From assembly GCA_018698075.1 (NCBI GenBank), contig JABINT010000077.1, positions 1 through 33,070 of the forward strand: DNA of 33,070 bases, read 5' to 3'. Shown piece by piece: positions 24,630 to 32,382 of the stretch. Position 1 is the first letter of the stretch. Every line of letters starts with the position of its first letter. Below the pieces are notes generated by a model, which did no database searches, was not told where the DNA came from, and was given only the letters and a program-made list of their open reading frames with translations. The translations under genes and the position numbers were made by a program. The stretch comes from Acidiferrobacteraceae bacterium. GTDB lineage: Bacteria; Pseudomonadota; Gammaproteobacteria; Arenicellales; UBA868.

Positions 24630-25755
24630 GACACTCATCCTTAAGGTAGGTCCTGATCTTGTTTTCGCTCACTTCTATGCCAAGACCCATGCCGCTGGGC
24701 AGTTGCGCCGTGCCGCGGGAAACAAAATCGGAAAAATTGCTGATGTCATCTGACATCCGTAGCGTTGACATATAGGCGTGCCCACAATCTACAAGAGAGT
24801 CCAGGACGCAACCCAGGTGCAACGAGGCGCTTTGGGTGATACCCAACTCAAGCATGCTGTTCATCAGTATTGAAATGCCATGAGTTTTCGCCGTCTTTGC
24901 GATTTCCAGGCCTGCGCGCAGGCCGCCATTTTTCGATACCTTGATACTGAAAATATCCGCAATCCCCTTGGCCGCAATCGTGGATGCGTCATCAAGTGAC
25001 TGTAGGCCCTCATCTACTGACAGGGGTAACTGGCATGCCTCGTGTAATTTTGCCAGGCCGCCATGGTCAGCCGCCGCAAGTGGCTGCTCGATCAACACAA
25101 GCGGTACATCCCTGATGCGATCAGCGAATTCAAGTGCCTCATCCAACTGCCACCCCTGATTCGCGTCAACCATTAACCCAACCTCTGGCGAAAGGGCAGC
25201 AGCGACTTTGCTGAGTCTCTCGACGTCCTCATCAATGCTACGACTGCCCATTTTCAGCATGAACGTGCGAAAACCTTCTGCAAGCTTTGCCTGAATCACC
25301 TGCAGATCGGCGTCTGCTGTACCGCTGGATGTAGGCCACAACGAATCCACTTCGTCCCGTCGCTTGTCTCCAAGCAGAGCCCAGACCGGTTGCCGGTGAA
25401 GTTTGCCCAAGGCATCGTAGGCTGCTATGTCCAGCGCTGCGCCCCAGGAGCCCGAACGCTGTAGTCCCTGTCCGGATTCGACCCAATCATCAACTCGAGT
25501 GCCAATAATTTCCGCTAACAAATCTGTATTGATCGACGCCATGATCATCTCGCCGGTGTCGCCGGTAAAATCAAACCCACCCGGATCACCCTCACCCCAA
25601 CCCTGCGCTCCTCCTGCCGTTGTCATGCGAACAATTACCGTGTCTGCGTGTGTACGAGTTCCATACACTTTTGACAGATGATATGGCTCGGCTAAGGGTA
25701 TTGCTACACGATAAACATCGAGGTTCACAATCGTCTCTGGTGCGGTTGTAGCCAA
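24622..25755 (-). CDS. Enolase-superfamily enzyme (muconate lactonizing subgroup), between two permease genes
   Basis: A 377-residue member of the mandelate racemase/muconate lactonizing superfamily, with an N-terminal capping domain and C-terminal barrel. Metal ligands are D197, E223 and D248 (in VDAN, LIEQP and SVDE). The barrel lysines are K168 (FMLKMG) and K272 (IKVSKNGG). The usual KxK motif is MLK, so the accessory first lysine is methionine. Two opposed lysines are the catalytic pair of epimerases (dipeptide, N-acylamino acid, proline-betaine types), and some dehydratases share it. The gene starts with TTG 25755, 14 bases after the DppB-like stop, and overlaps the DppC-like gene. Epimerisation of the imported compound before oxidation is the inferred job. 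Confidence 0.85.
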   Translation of the reverse strand: MATTAPETIVNLDVYRVAIPLAEPYHLSKVYGTRTHADTVIVRMTTAGGAQGWGEGDPGGFDFTGDTGEMIMASINTDLLAEIIGTRVDDWVESGQGLQRSGSWGAALDIAAYDALGKLHRQPVWALLGDKRRDEVDSLWPTSSGTADADLQVIQAKLAEGFRTFMLKMGSRSIDEDVERLSKVAAALSPEVGLMVDANQGWQLDEALEFADRIRDVPLVLIEQPLAAADHGGLAKLHEACQLPLSVDEGLQSLDDASTIAAKGIADIFSIKVSKNGGLRAGLEIAKTAKTHGISILMNSMLELGITQSASLHLGCVLDSLVDCGHAYMSTLRMSDDISNFSDFVSRGTAQLPSGMGLGIEVSENKIRTYLKDECHA

Positions 25756-25769
25756 AACGCTAACTCTTT

Positions 25770-26756
25770 TTAATTCAGGCCTGATGCCGAGATCTTTATC
25801 CGTGGATCAAGGTAGCAGTACCAGACATCGGTTAGAAAATTCAGGCTGATAACCAGGATAGCGAGCATCAGAAAAGTGCCCTGTGCTACCGGGTAATCGT
25901 GGGAGGCCGCCGATTCAACCATCAACTGGCCCATCCCTGGCCAGGAAAAAAGAGCCTCCACTACGACTTGGCCGCCGATCGCAAAGCCAACCATGATCGA
26001 AGCCAGGGTCACAACGGCGAGCAAGGCATTACGGGCAGCATGCTTGATCATCACTACCCGTGGTTTTAACCCTTTGGCTTTGGCGAGCTCAATAAAGTCA
26101 CTGCCCAGCACCTCCAGCATGCTGTCCCGCATGATCAGCATTGGAGTCGTTATGTAGTACAGGCCGACAGTAATCGTAGGCAATACGATCCGATGCCAGA
26201 ATTCGGGCATAAACAGTAATTCCAGCACGCCATCGGGTCGCTGCCCAGGCGGGTACATGCCTCCGGTCGGAAACAACCCTAGTCGATAACTCAGCACCAT
26301 CAACAGTAAAAGTCCGGTGACAAAAGGAGGGGCCGCCTGGAAAATCAGACCGGTAACGGTTCCAATGATGTCTATTGGTCCATTGCGCTTCCATGCCATA
26401 ACCATGCCGATACCGACTCCCAGCATCAATGTCATACACATTCCTGCCGCCATCAGCAGCACCGTGTTCCAGAAGCGGTATTCAAGAATATCTATCACCC
26501 GCCGCGCTGAAACGAACGAGCGTCCCCACTCGAGTGAAACCAAGTTTTTCAGGTAAATGAAATACTGCTGCAATAAAGGTTTATCCAGCCCAAAGGCAGC
26601 CTTCATTCGCTCCTGAACGGCTTCATCCATTGCCGGGCTTATCACCTGCAATGTCGCTTCGCCAGGTAGAAGTCGAAAAATGACAAACAGTATTGATGCA
26701 ACTGCAAAAATTGTTATCAGCATATACAACAATCTGCGCAGAACGTATTCAAGCAT
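25770..26756 (-). CDS. Peptide-type ABC importer permease (DppB/OppB-like)
   Basis: A 328-residue permease with the classic B-type start (MLEYVLRRLLYMLITIFAVASILFVIFRLLPG, first membrane helix), a large periplasmic loop with AFGLDKPLLQQYFIYLKNLV, and five further helices. The coupling loop is FIELAKAKGLKPRVVMIKHAARNALLAVVT. A 141-bp gap with two hairpins separates it from the binding-protein gene upstream. It forms a heterodimer with the DppC-like permease coded one gene downstream. Confidence 0.92.
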   Translation of the reverse strand: MLEYVLRRLLYMLITIFAVASILFVIFRLLPGEATLQVISPAMDEAVQERMKAAFGLDKPLLQQYFIYLKNLVSLEWGRSFVSARRVIDILEYRFWNTVLLMAAGMCMTLMLGVGIGMVMAWKRNGPIDIIGTVTGLIFQAAPPFVTGLLLLMVLSYRLGLFPTGGMYPPGQRPDGVLELLFMPEFWHRIVLPTITVGLYYITTPMLIMRDSMLEVLGSDFIELAKAKGLKPRVVMIKHAARNALLAVVTLASIMVGFAIGGQVVVEALFSWPGMGQLMVESAASHDYPVAQGTFLMLAILVISLNFLTDVWYCYLDPRIKISASGLN

Positions 26757-26800
26757 GGGGAAAATGTTCCAGTTGCTGGAAATTCAGATAGACAGCCTTC

Positions 26801-26823
26801 GCAGGCATGCCGTCGATGCCTGC
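26801..26823 (-). other. Stem-loop in the binding-protein/DppB gap (distal)
   Basis: GCAGGCAT and ATGCCTGC form a perfect 8-bp stem with a 7-base loop. No T-run follows, so it is not a standard terminator. With its neighbour at 26855-26882 it probably slows 3' decay of the binding-protein message. Confidence 0.5.
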
Positions 26824-26854
26824 CCTAACAGATCATGGTGTCCGAGGCCAACTG

Positions 26855-26882
26855 GGTGCGCCGCCTCACCAGCCGGCGCACC
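26855..26882 (-). other. GC-rich stem-loop just after the binding-protein gene
   Basis: GGTGCGCCG and CGGCGCACC form a perfect 9-bp stem with a 10-base loop, 15 bases after the stop codon of the binding-protein gene. The position matches the stabilising hairpins often found after binding-protein genes; lack of a T-run argues against strong termination. Confidence 0.55.
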
Positions 26883-26897
26883 GTTCTTTCAGCGGAG

Positions 26898-28532
26898 TCA
26901 GGCCGGATACAGCAATTTGCCTGAGCTATCCCATGAATAGCCCGCCTGCTCAAGAATTGCCCTGGCCTGTTTCACATTATGCTTTCGGGAAACAACAGCA
27001 CTGTTATGCCAGAACTCATTGGCCGGAGCAATCACCGACCCGCCGTTCTCAGCAAAGCCCGCCATCACTATGTCGCGGATGACATCTCGCGGTATGACAA
27101 GATCCAGAGCTTCGCGGAAAGCACGATCCTGCAAAGGACCACGAAGGTGGTTAAACATAAAGCCGTACATACCATGGCTTGGATACCCTTTGCCGACAAT
27201 ACCGTTGATCTTATTCAGATCCTGGGTCAAAGAGGGCTTTAGGATATAGCGGGTTCGATCGCATTCTCCTGCCTCGATGGCAGCAGCCATTGCATCATGG
27301 CTTCCATAGGTAACGCGAATAATGCCAGCACACTTAGGTGCATTGAAGTGACTCTTGTTTGCACTGACTTTCAATTCCTTACCGCGGTCCCAATAATCAA
27401 AGCGGAAAGGTCCGCTGCCCACTGGGTTCTCATTGGCAAAATTCAGGACATCATCCACGTCCACTTTTTCCGGGATATCCTGCCAGATGTGCTTAGGCAA
27501 AATGAAAATCTGGGCAAAAAAGTTGATCATCAGCGGTGCATGGGGTGCAGTCAGTTTGACTCGCAAAGTGTTGGCACCGGTAATCTCGACCGATTCAAAT
27601 TTTTCAAGAGACGAGAGGAAGAAAGGCGCCTTCCACTTGAGGCAGTAATCAAAGGTAAATTTGACGTCCTCCACAGTAACCGGCTTGCCATCATGAAACG
27701 TCATGCCCTCACGCAAAGTGATATCGATAGTGGTCGCGTCCACCGCATTAATTGATGTGGCAGCCCACGGCACAATACCGCCATCTGGACCTACCTGGAT
27801 GAGCCGGTCATAAATCATTCGCAGTTCTTTGAACTCATTGGAGTCATGCACGCCGACAGGATTTAAATTCTTCAGCGCTACAGTCATTCCGGTGCGGACG
27901 TAACCGTCACCGCTCTTGGTGCTCACGTTCAGGTCCGTCCACAGGCTGCCGATTCCCTCTCCGAGTTGTGGCACGATGCCGTCGAGTCGATCCTCGCGGT
28001 ACGCATTGGTCATGCTCGGGTAAACAATCGGACTGGTTGCGGCGTCATCAAAAATTACCTTCTGCGCCTCGTGCACGATGGTCCTGCGCTTGCCCGGATC
28101 CATCTCAACCTGCTGGGCGTCAGCGAGCTCGTTAACCTTGGCATTGTCATAGCCCCATTTGTTATAGGGGCCGTCCCGGTGATGCATCATCGAGATAAAG
28201 GTTTCCGGATCTACCCGGTTCGCCCTGCCCGTCCAGCGGACGATGAACATGTCAAAGTCTTTTTCCTTAAAAACCTTGGTGATTCCCAGGTTGTAGTCCT
28301 CGGCTGCAAGTTCTACCTCCCAGCCTATTCCCTTACAGGCCTGTGTAATCAGCCGGCCCATTTCGGGTCTGACCGGATCGAAACTGGCATTGGCAGTAAG
28401 GAGCGCCATTGGCTCTACCGGATTGCCGCCCGCCCGGGCAAACATCCCATACGACGAGGCGCTGGCTGCAACACCGGCAGCACTAGCCTGCTGTAAAAAC
28501 TTCCGGCGAGAAGAATTAACTTTCCTGCTCAT
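26898..28532 (-). CDS. Circularly permuted family-5 (DppA/OppA-type) binding protein with Tat signal
   Basis: A 544-residue exported binding protein. Residues 1-35 are a twin-arginine signal (S8-R9-R10-K11-F12-L13, then a weakly hydrophobic Ala/Ser stretch). Residues about 38-204 match what is normally the last third of the family: FDPVRPEMGRLITQACKGIG, the DMFIVRWTG strand, GYDNAKVNELADAQ, RRTIVHEAQKVIFDDAA. Residues about 216-544 match the normal beginning and middle: MTVALKNLNPVGVHDS, LREGMTFHDGKPVTVEDVKFTFD, PVGSGPFRF, FREALDLVIPRDVI and ARAILEQAGYSWDSSGKLL, where the chain stops. The order of the segments is therefore permuted. The start has a very strong AGGAGGAAAACAG site. It heads the ten-gene operon and is divergent from a LysR gene. 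Ligand is unknown. Confidence 0.88.
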   Translation of the reverse strand: MSRKVNSSRRKFLQQASAAGVAASASSYGMFARAGGNPVEPMALLTANASFDPVRPEMGRLITQACKGIGWEVELAAEDYNLGITKVFKEKDFDMFIVRWTGRANRVDPETFISMMHHRDGPYNKWGYDNAKVNELADAQQVEMDPGKRRTIVHEAQKVIFDDAATSPIVYPSMTNAYREDRLDGIVPQLGEGIGSLWTDLNVSTKSGDGYVRTGMTVALKNLNPVGVHDSNEFKELRMIYDRLIQVGPDGGIVPWAATSINAVDATTIDITLREGMTFHDGKPVTVEDVKFTFDYCLKWKAPFFLSSLEKFESVEITGANTLRVKLTAPHAPLMINFFAQIFILPKHIWQDIPEKVDVDDVLNFANENPVGSGPFRFDYWDRGKELKVSANKSHFNAPKCAGIIRVTYGSHDAMAAAIEAGECDRTRYILKPSLTQDLNKINGIVGKGYPSHGMYGFMFNHLRGPLQDRAFREALDLVIPRDVIRDIVMAGFAENGGSVIAPANEFWHNSAVVSRKHNVKQARAILEQAGYSWDSSGKLLYPA

Positions 28533-28589
28533 CTGTTTTCCTCCTGAAGGTAATTTATAAGTTTACGCTCGGCGATTGGTGGAACACCT

Positions 28590-28611
28590 AGCGTTAGATT
28601 AGTGAAACGCT
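28590..28611. promoter_or_regulatory. Dyad AGCGTT-N10-AACGCT between binding-protein and LysR genes
   Basis: A perfect 6-bp inverted repeat with a 10-base spacer sits in the middle of the 140-bp divergent intergenic region. Size and place fit a LysR-type operator that would serve both the ten-gene operon and the regulator itself. Binding is inferred. Confidence 0.45.
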
Positions 28612-28644
28612 GTATATTCCGCAAGGACCAGTTTCTTATTGATC

Positions 28645-28661
28645 TATTCCTTTTTGGAATA
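28645..28661. promoter_or_regulatory. Dyad TATTCC-N5-GGAATA before the LysR gene
   Basis: A perfect 6-bp inverted repeat with five T between the arms, ending 11 bases before ATG 28673. A further TATTCC half-copy lies at 28614-28619. It could be an autoregulatory site or an RNA hairpin near the LysR ribosome site. Confidence 0.35.
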
Positions 28662-28672
28662 CATTGAGAGTC

Positions 28673-29659
28673 ATGAAAACCAAAGACCTTGAACTTCTCC
28701 ATGGGCTACTGCTCACCGGCTCAGTTTCTGAAGCCGCTGGCCGCTCACATATGTCTCAACCCAATGCCAGCAAAATTCTCAGGAAGATGGAAACGCGCGT
28801 GGGATTTTCTCTTTTTACCCGAGAGCATGGCCGCCTGAACCCAACCGAAGAGGGTCGATTGCTACTGGACCAGATCGAAAGAACAGTGCATAGCATTCAG
28901 CAATTGGATCGGCTCGCTGTAGAAGTCCGCGAGATGCAGGGTACCCGACTCAGCATTGGCGGAATGCCCCTGTTATCCCGATCCTGGCTGCCGACCTTCC
29001 TAAGTCAGTTTCTTAAAGAGCACCCGAATATCAAGACCTCATTTCATACCCGCAGTTCCCAGAAACTGATTGAGTGGGTCTCTGAAGGCCAAATTGATGT
29101 CGCTGTTGCAATGCTCACCGTTGATGATCCTACCGTCGAACACAATATCCTGATGTCTGTAGACATGGTAACTGCGATACCCCGCAGCCATCCTCTGGCC
29201 AACAAGGAGAGTATTGAACCCGCTGATCTCAATGGTGTTGACTATATTTCGCTGGGCGTTTCTGACCATGCGCGGGAACCGCTGGACCAGCTTTTTTCAA
29301 CTCCCAACAGAAAAGCCACAGGTAGACGGTCTTCACTAACGGCAATCATGCCCAATGAACGAGCGGAGTGCGCTCTTCCTGCTGCTGCAATACAACTGGC
29401 GGACAAAGGTATTGGTGTGACCATCATCGATCACCTGACCGCGAGTGAATACCGCGGACCCAATCTGGTTTTCCGCCCTTTCAGACCGCTGCTTTCGATG
29501 AATATCTGGCTGCTAAAGCCAAAAATGAGACCGCGCTCAAGGGCAACTGACCTGTTCGTTGAAAAAATAAGAGATTCTGTCGAAAAAGAGTGTCTGTCCG
29601 TTCCTCCCGACAGTCTTTTTTGTGATTTCCCGGATTCTGACTGGGCCCGAACTGCCTAG
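28673..29659 (+). CDS. LysR-type regulator, divergent from the ten-gene operon
   Basis: About 328 residues with an N-terminal winged helix-turn-helix (GSVSEAAGRSHMSQPNASKILRKMETRVGFSLF) and a periplasmic-binding-like effector domain starting near LSIGGMPLLSRSWLP. The frame opens at TTG 28664, but ATG 28673 is the better start. Being divergent from the binding-protein gene with an inverted repeat in between, it is the obvious candidate regulator of that operon. The protein is a little longer than the common 300 residues because of a C-terminal extension. The inducer is unknown. Confidence 0.9.
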   Translation: MKTKDLELLHGLLLTGSVSEAAGRSHMSQPNASKILRKMETRVGFSLFTREHGRLNPTEEGRLLLDQIERTVHSIQQLDRLAVEVREMQGTRLSIGGMPLLSRSWLPTFLSQFLKEHPNIKTSFHTRSSQKLIEWVSEGQIDVAVAMLTVDDPTVEHNILMSVDMVTAIPRSHPLANKESIEPADLNGVDYISLGVSDHAREPLDQLFSTPNRKATGRRSSLTAIMPNERAECALPAAAIQLADKGIGVTIIDHLTASEYRGPNLVFRPFRPLLSMNIWLLKPKMRPRSRATDLFVEKIRDSVEKECLSVPPDSLFCDFPDSDWARTA

Positions 29660-29689
29660 TCTGACGGTAACTCAACCAAGCCACCCGCA

Positions 29690-30943
29690 ATGACAAAAGT
29701 GCGCCAATCAACGCCCGCCATTGATCCCTGGCTGGATTTTCAGGCGCTCTGTCACCTGGGTGGACGACTCTGCGGCACATCCAGCGAGGTTGACGCGCGC
29801 CTCTACTTAACCCGCCGACTGAAGAAACTCGCCATTAAATATGGTGGCCGATTTGCGTCGCTCCCAATCGAATACCTAGGCTGGAGCGCAACTAAGGGCA
29901 AGATCATTTCCAAGAAGACTTCACAGAAATATGGTGGCCAGCCATTACTGTACTCTCCTTCTACTGCACCAGGCGGAATCGAGGCCCACATTGTCGATCT
30001 GGGCCGCGGTGCAGAGAGTGATTTTAGGAAAAAAGAGGGAGAAATTGCTGGCAAGCTAGCTCTAGTTCGTCACGAGTTTATGTTCAGCCGCAGTCACATC
30101 CATCGCAACCAGAAGTATGAGTGGGCCGTTGAACATGGTGCCTGTGGATTTCTCATTGCTGGTGGTCCCGATCTGGAAGGCCCTGTTAGCGGCGGGCTTG
30201 GGCTGAGGGGTGCCACAGCAGCTATTCCCGCAATGGGAATTTCTCATGGAACCGCCGACTTACTGGGTAGCAGTATCGAAAATAAAGTTCGTCTGATCGT
30301 TGAGACAAGTACAAAACAATGCAAAACCGAATCCCTGATTTATGAGTTACCCGGAGAGATATCAGAATGGATCGTAGTAAGCGCTCATCTTGACGGTCAC
30401 TGTCTTGGGCAAAGCGCAATTGACAATGCAACCGGGGTTGCTACTGCGATCGCAGCAACTGAATCGGCCATCTCATCATTAACCCCTAAACGGGGGATTC
30501 GACTATGTCTGTTCTCAATAGAAGAATGGGGGTTGCTCAGCTCCAAACATTATGTATCAAGCCTCACGACAAAAGAGATAGAGTCGATCATGCTTAACAT
30601 CAATTTAGATTCTGTTGCCGGAGCGAACGGTTTGGCTGCATTCTTCAGCGACTATTCGAAACTCGGCCAGTTTCTAGAAGAAATTGCCTCTAACTGCAAC
30701 ATGCCTTTAGAGCTGCACCGTCCGCTTGTCGCAAACTCAGATCATTACAATTTTGCTATTGCTGGGATACCCTCATTCCGGCTACTCGCAGGCTTTGAAA
30801 GGCCCAAAACAAATATGCGTCACGTCTTAACTGCCGAAGATACCATTGACAAAGTAGACCAAGCACAGCTGCAATTGGCAGCTCACTTTACAAGTCAGGT
30901 GCTTGGTGAGTCTGTTACCCGCAACCAACTTAGCCTCAGGTGA
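29690..30943 (+). CDS. M28-family zinc aminopeptidase/amidohydrolase with PA-like insert
   Basis: A 417-residue M28 metallopeptidase. The two-zinc site is complete: H233 and D235 (AHLDGH), D245 (AIDNATG), E278-E279 (SIEEWG), D307 (NLDSV) and H378 (MRHVL). A protease-associated-like domain with LALVRHEF and GACGFLIAGG sits before the catalytic core. No signal peptide is visible, so it probably works in the cytoplasm on imported peptides or amides. It lies 30 bp after the LysR gene on the same strand, suggesting co-transcription. In this context it may release an amino or imino acid from the imported compound, but it could equally be an unrelated amidohydrolase. Confidence 0.88.
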   Translation: MTKVRQSTPAIDPWLDFQALCHLGGRLCGTSSEVDARLYLTRRLKKLAIKYGGRFASLPIEYLGWSATKGKIISKKTSQKYGGQPLLYSPSTAPGGIEAHIVDLGRGAESDFRKKEGEIAGKLALVRHEFMFSRSHIHRNQKYEWAVEHGACGFLIAGGPDLEGPVSGGLGLRGATAAIPAMGISHGTADLLGSSIENKVRLIVETSTKQCKTESLIYELPGEISEWIVVSAHLDGHCLGQSAIDNATGVATAIAATESAISSLTPKRGIRLCLFSIEEWGLLSSKHYVSSLTTKEIESIMLNINLDSVAGANGLAAFFSDYSKLGQFLEEIASNCNMPLELHRPLVANSDHYNFAIAGIPSFRLLAGFERPKTNMRHVLTAEDTIDKVDQAQLQLAAHFTSQVLGESVTRNQLSLR

Positions 30944-30955
30944 TATCACATAAGA

Positions 30956-30975
30956 TTGCGGCCGCAAGATTTTTT
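30956..30975 (+). terminator. Short palindrome plus T-run after the peptidase gene
   Basis: The palindrome TTGCGGCCGCAA (30956-30967) is followed by GA and six T. The stem can be only 4 bp if GGCC is the loop, so it is a weak intrinsic terminator candidate between the convergent peptidase and MFS genes. Confidence 0.4.
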
Positions 30976-30994
30976 GGTCGGAGCAATCCTATAC

Positions 30995-32236
30995 TCAGAC
31001 CAGTCGATCGTTGTTATCTCCATACCTTAATAACCAACGCACCCCAATCAAGGCCGCTAGAGACCCTGCGGCCATGGCCATGAAGGCAAAACCCCATCCA
31101 ACGATCGATCCCGACCCTGCTGTCAAATCCAACACCAGCCCTACAACCAGAGGGCCTAAAAACCCGCCGGAGAACCCCATAACCGAATGCATGGCCAGCG
31201 TTGCACCTCGCTCGCCCTGGCGAGCTGCGGCGACTACGCCACCTGTGATCGCGGCCGAATCACTCATGATGAAAATAGAATAAAGCCCAGCCAATACCAG
31301 CACATACTCGAACGGCAAAGCACTAGTGAAGCCGAGCAACGAGCCGGCCAGTATTGAAAGAACCATGACCACAGAAATCGTTTGTCGGCGCTCACGGCGC
31401 AACGCCATATGGGCGCCGATCAAACTTGCAGGCATGCCCAGCAGGCTCAATAGCGCAGCAAAACCCGAAACACTCTCCCGGCTGATCACAAAATCCGAAG
31501 CGCTCGCGGCAAAAAGAAGAAACGCCACGATCCAGGCGCGGTAAGCAAAAAGTTCATAGGTGTGGCCGGTATACGCCCAGATATAAGCAAGCGCCGGACG
31601 GTTGCGAAACACGGGCCGAAAATCCAGAGGGTGTCGATCTACCTTAACTGATCCGTCTGGCTGCTTAGGGCTGATCAGGACAATAATCAGCAACAGGCAG
31701 GCCGCCTGCGCTCCGCCGGCCAGTAGAAATACTGTCTGCCAGTCAAAATGTGCACTGAACAAACCGGTGCCATAAAAAGATGCCGCAGTACCCAGGCTGA
31801 AAACACTCAAATACCAGGGCAAGGCCCTTTGCCGATGAGACTCGCTCAGGCGGTCGTTCAGAATCTGCAGACCGGGCATATAGGTGCCTGCCAGAGAGAT
31901 GCCAGCCAAAAAACGAAAACCCATCGCACTGGCAAAACCATCGGCAAATAATCCGAATCCCACGGAACTGACGACACCGGTCGCAACACCAAAGAGGTAG
32001 ATGCGCCGTGCATCAATAGCATCCGTCAGTCCCACCAGAATCGGCACCGCGGCGACATAGCCCGCGAAATAGATGCCACTGATCCAACCAGCCTGAGTGC
32101 TGCTGAGATTCCACAAAACGCCAAAATCATTAAGCAATACCGCAAAATTGGCAAAACCCGCCATCGCCAGTATCTGTGCAATGCACAGGCTGGCCAACAG
32201 AACGATGGGCGACATACTCTGGCTTGGAGTCGACAT
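30995..32236 (-). CDS. Major facilitator superfamily transporter
   Basis: About 413 residues with twelve predicted membrane helices in two halves. The loop between helices 2 and 3 carries the MFS-type GLTDAIDARRIYLFG (variant of GxxxDRxGRR), and the second half has the corresponding loop near LRRERRQ. ATG 32236 is preferred over TTG 32269; AGGAAAT lies about 12 bases upstream. It is convergent with the peptidase gene and divergent from the second enolase-superfamily gene. It could import or export a pathway compound; the family gives no substrate. Confidence 0.85.
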   Translation of the reverse strand: MSTPSQSMSPIVLLASLCIAQILAMAGFANFAVLLNDFGVLWNLSSTQAGWISGIYFAGYVAAVPILVGLTDAIDARRIYLFGVATGVVSSVGFGLFADGFASAMGFRFLAGISLAGTYMPGLQILNDRLSESHRQRALPWYLSVFSLGTAASFYGTGLFSAHFDWQTVFLLAGGAQAACLLLIIVLISPKQPDGSVKVDRHPLDFRPVFRNRPALAYIWAYTGHTYELFAYRAWIVAFLLFAASASDFVISRESVSGFAALLSLLGMPASLIGAHMALRRERRQTISVVMVLSILAGSLLGFTSALPFEYVLVLAGLYSIFIMSDSAAITGGVVAAARQGERGATLAMHSVMGFSGGFLGPLVVGLVLDLTAGSGSIVGWGFAFMAMAAGSLAALIGVRWLLRYGDNNDRLV

Positions 32237-32382
32237 ACCGTGTCTATTTCCTGGCTGGTTCCGCGACAATGGTATCGGCTATGTAGCACACAATCCGTTC
32301 ATACCGCCCGGCCTGACAGGCTGGGCCGCAAACTTATACACTTAATCCGTTACCAAATTTAAGATCAACCCAGCGATTATCT

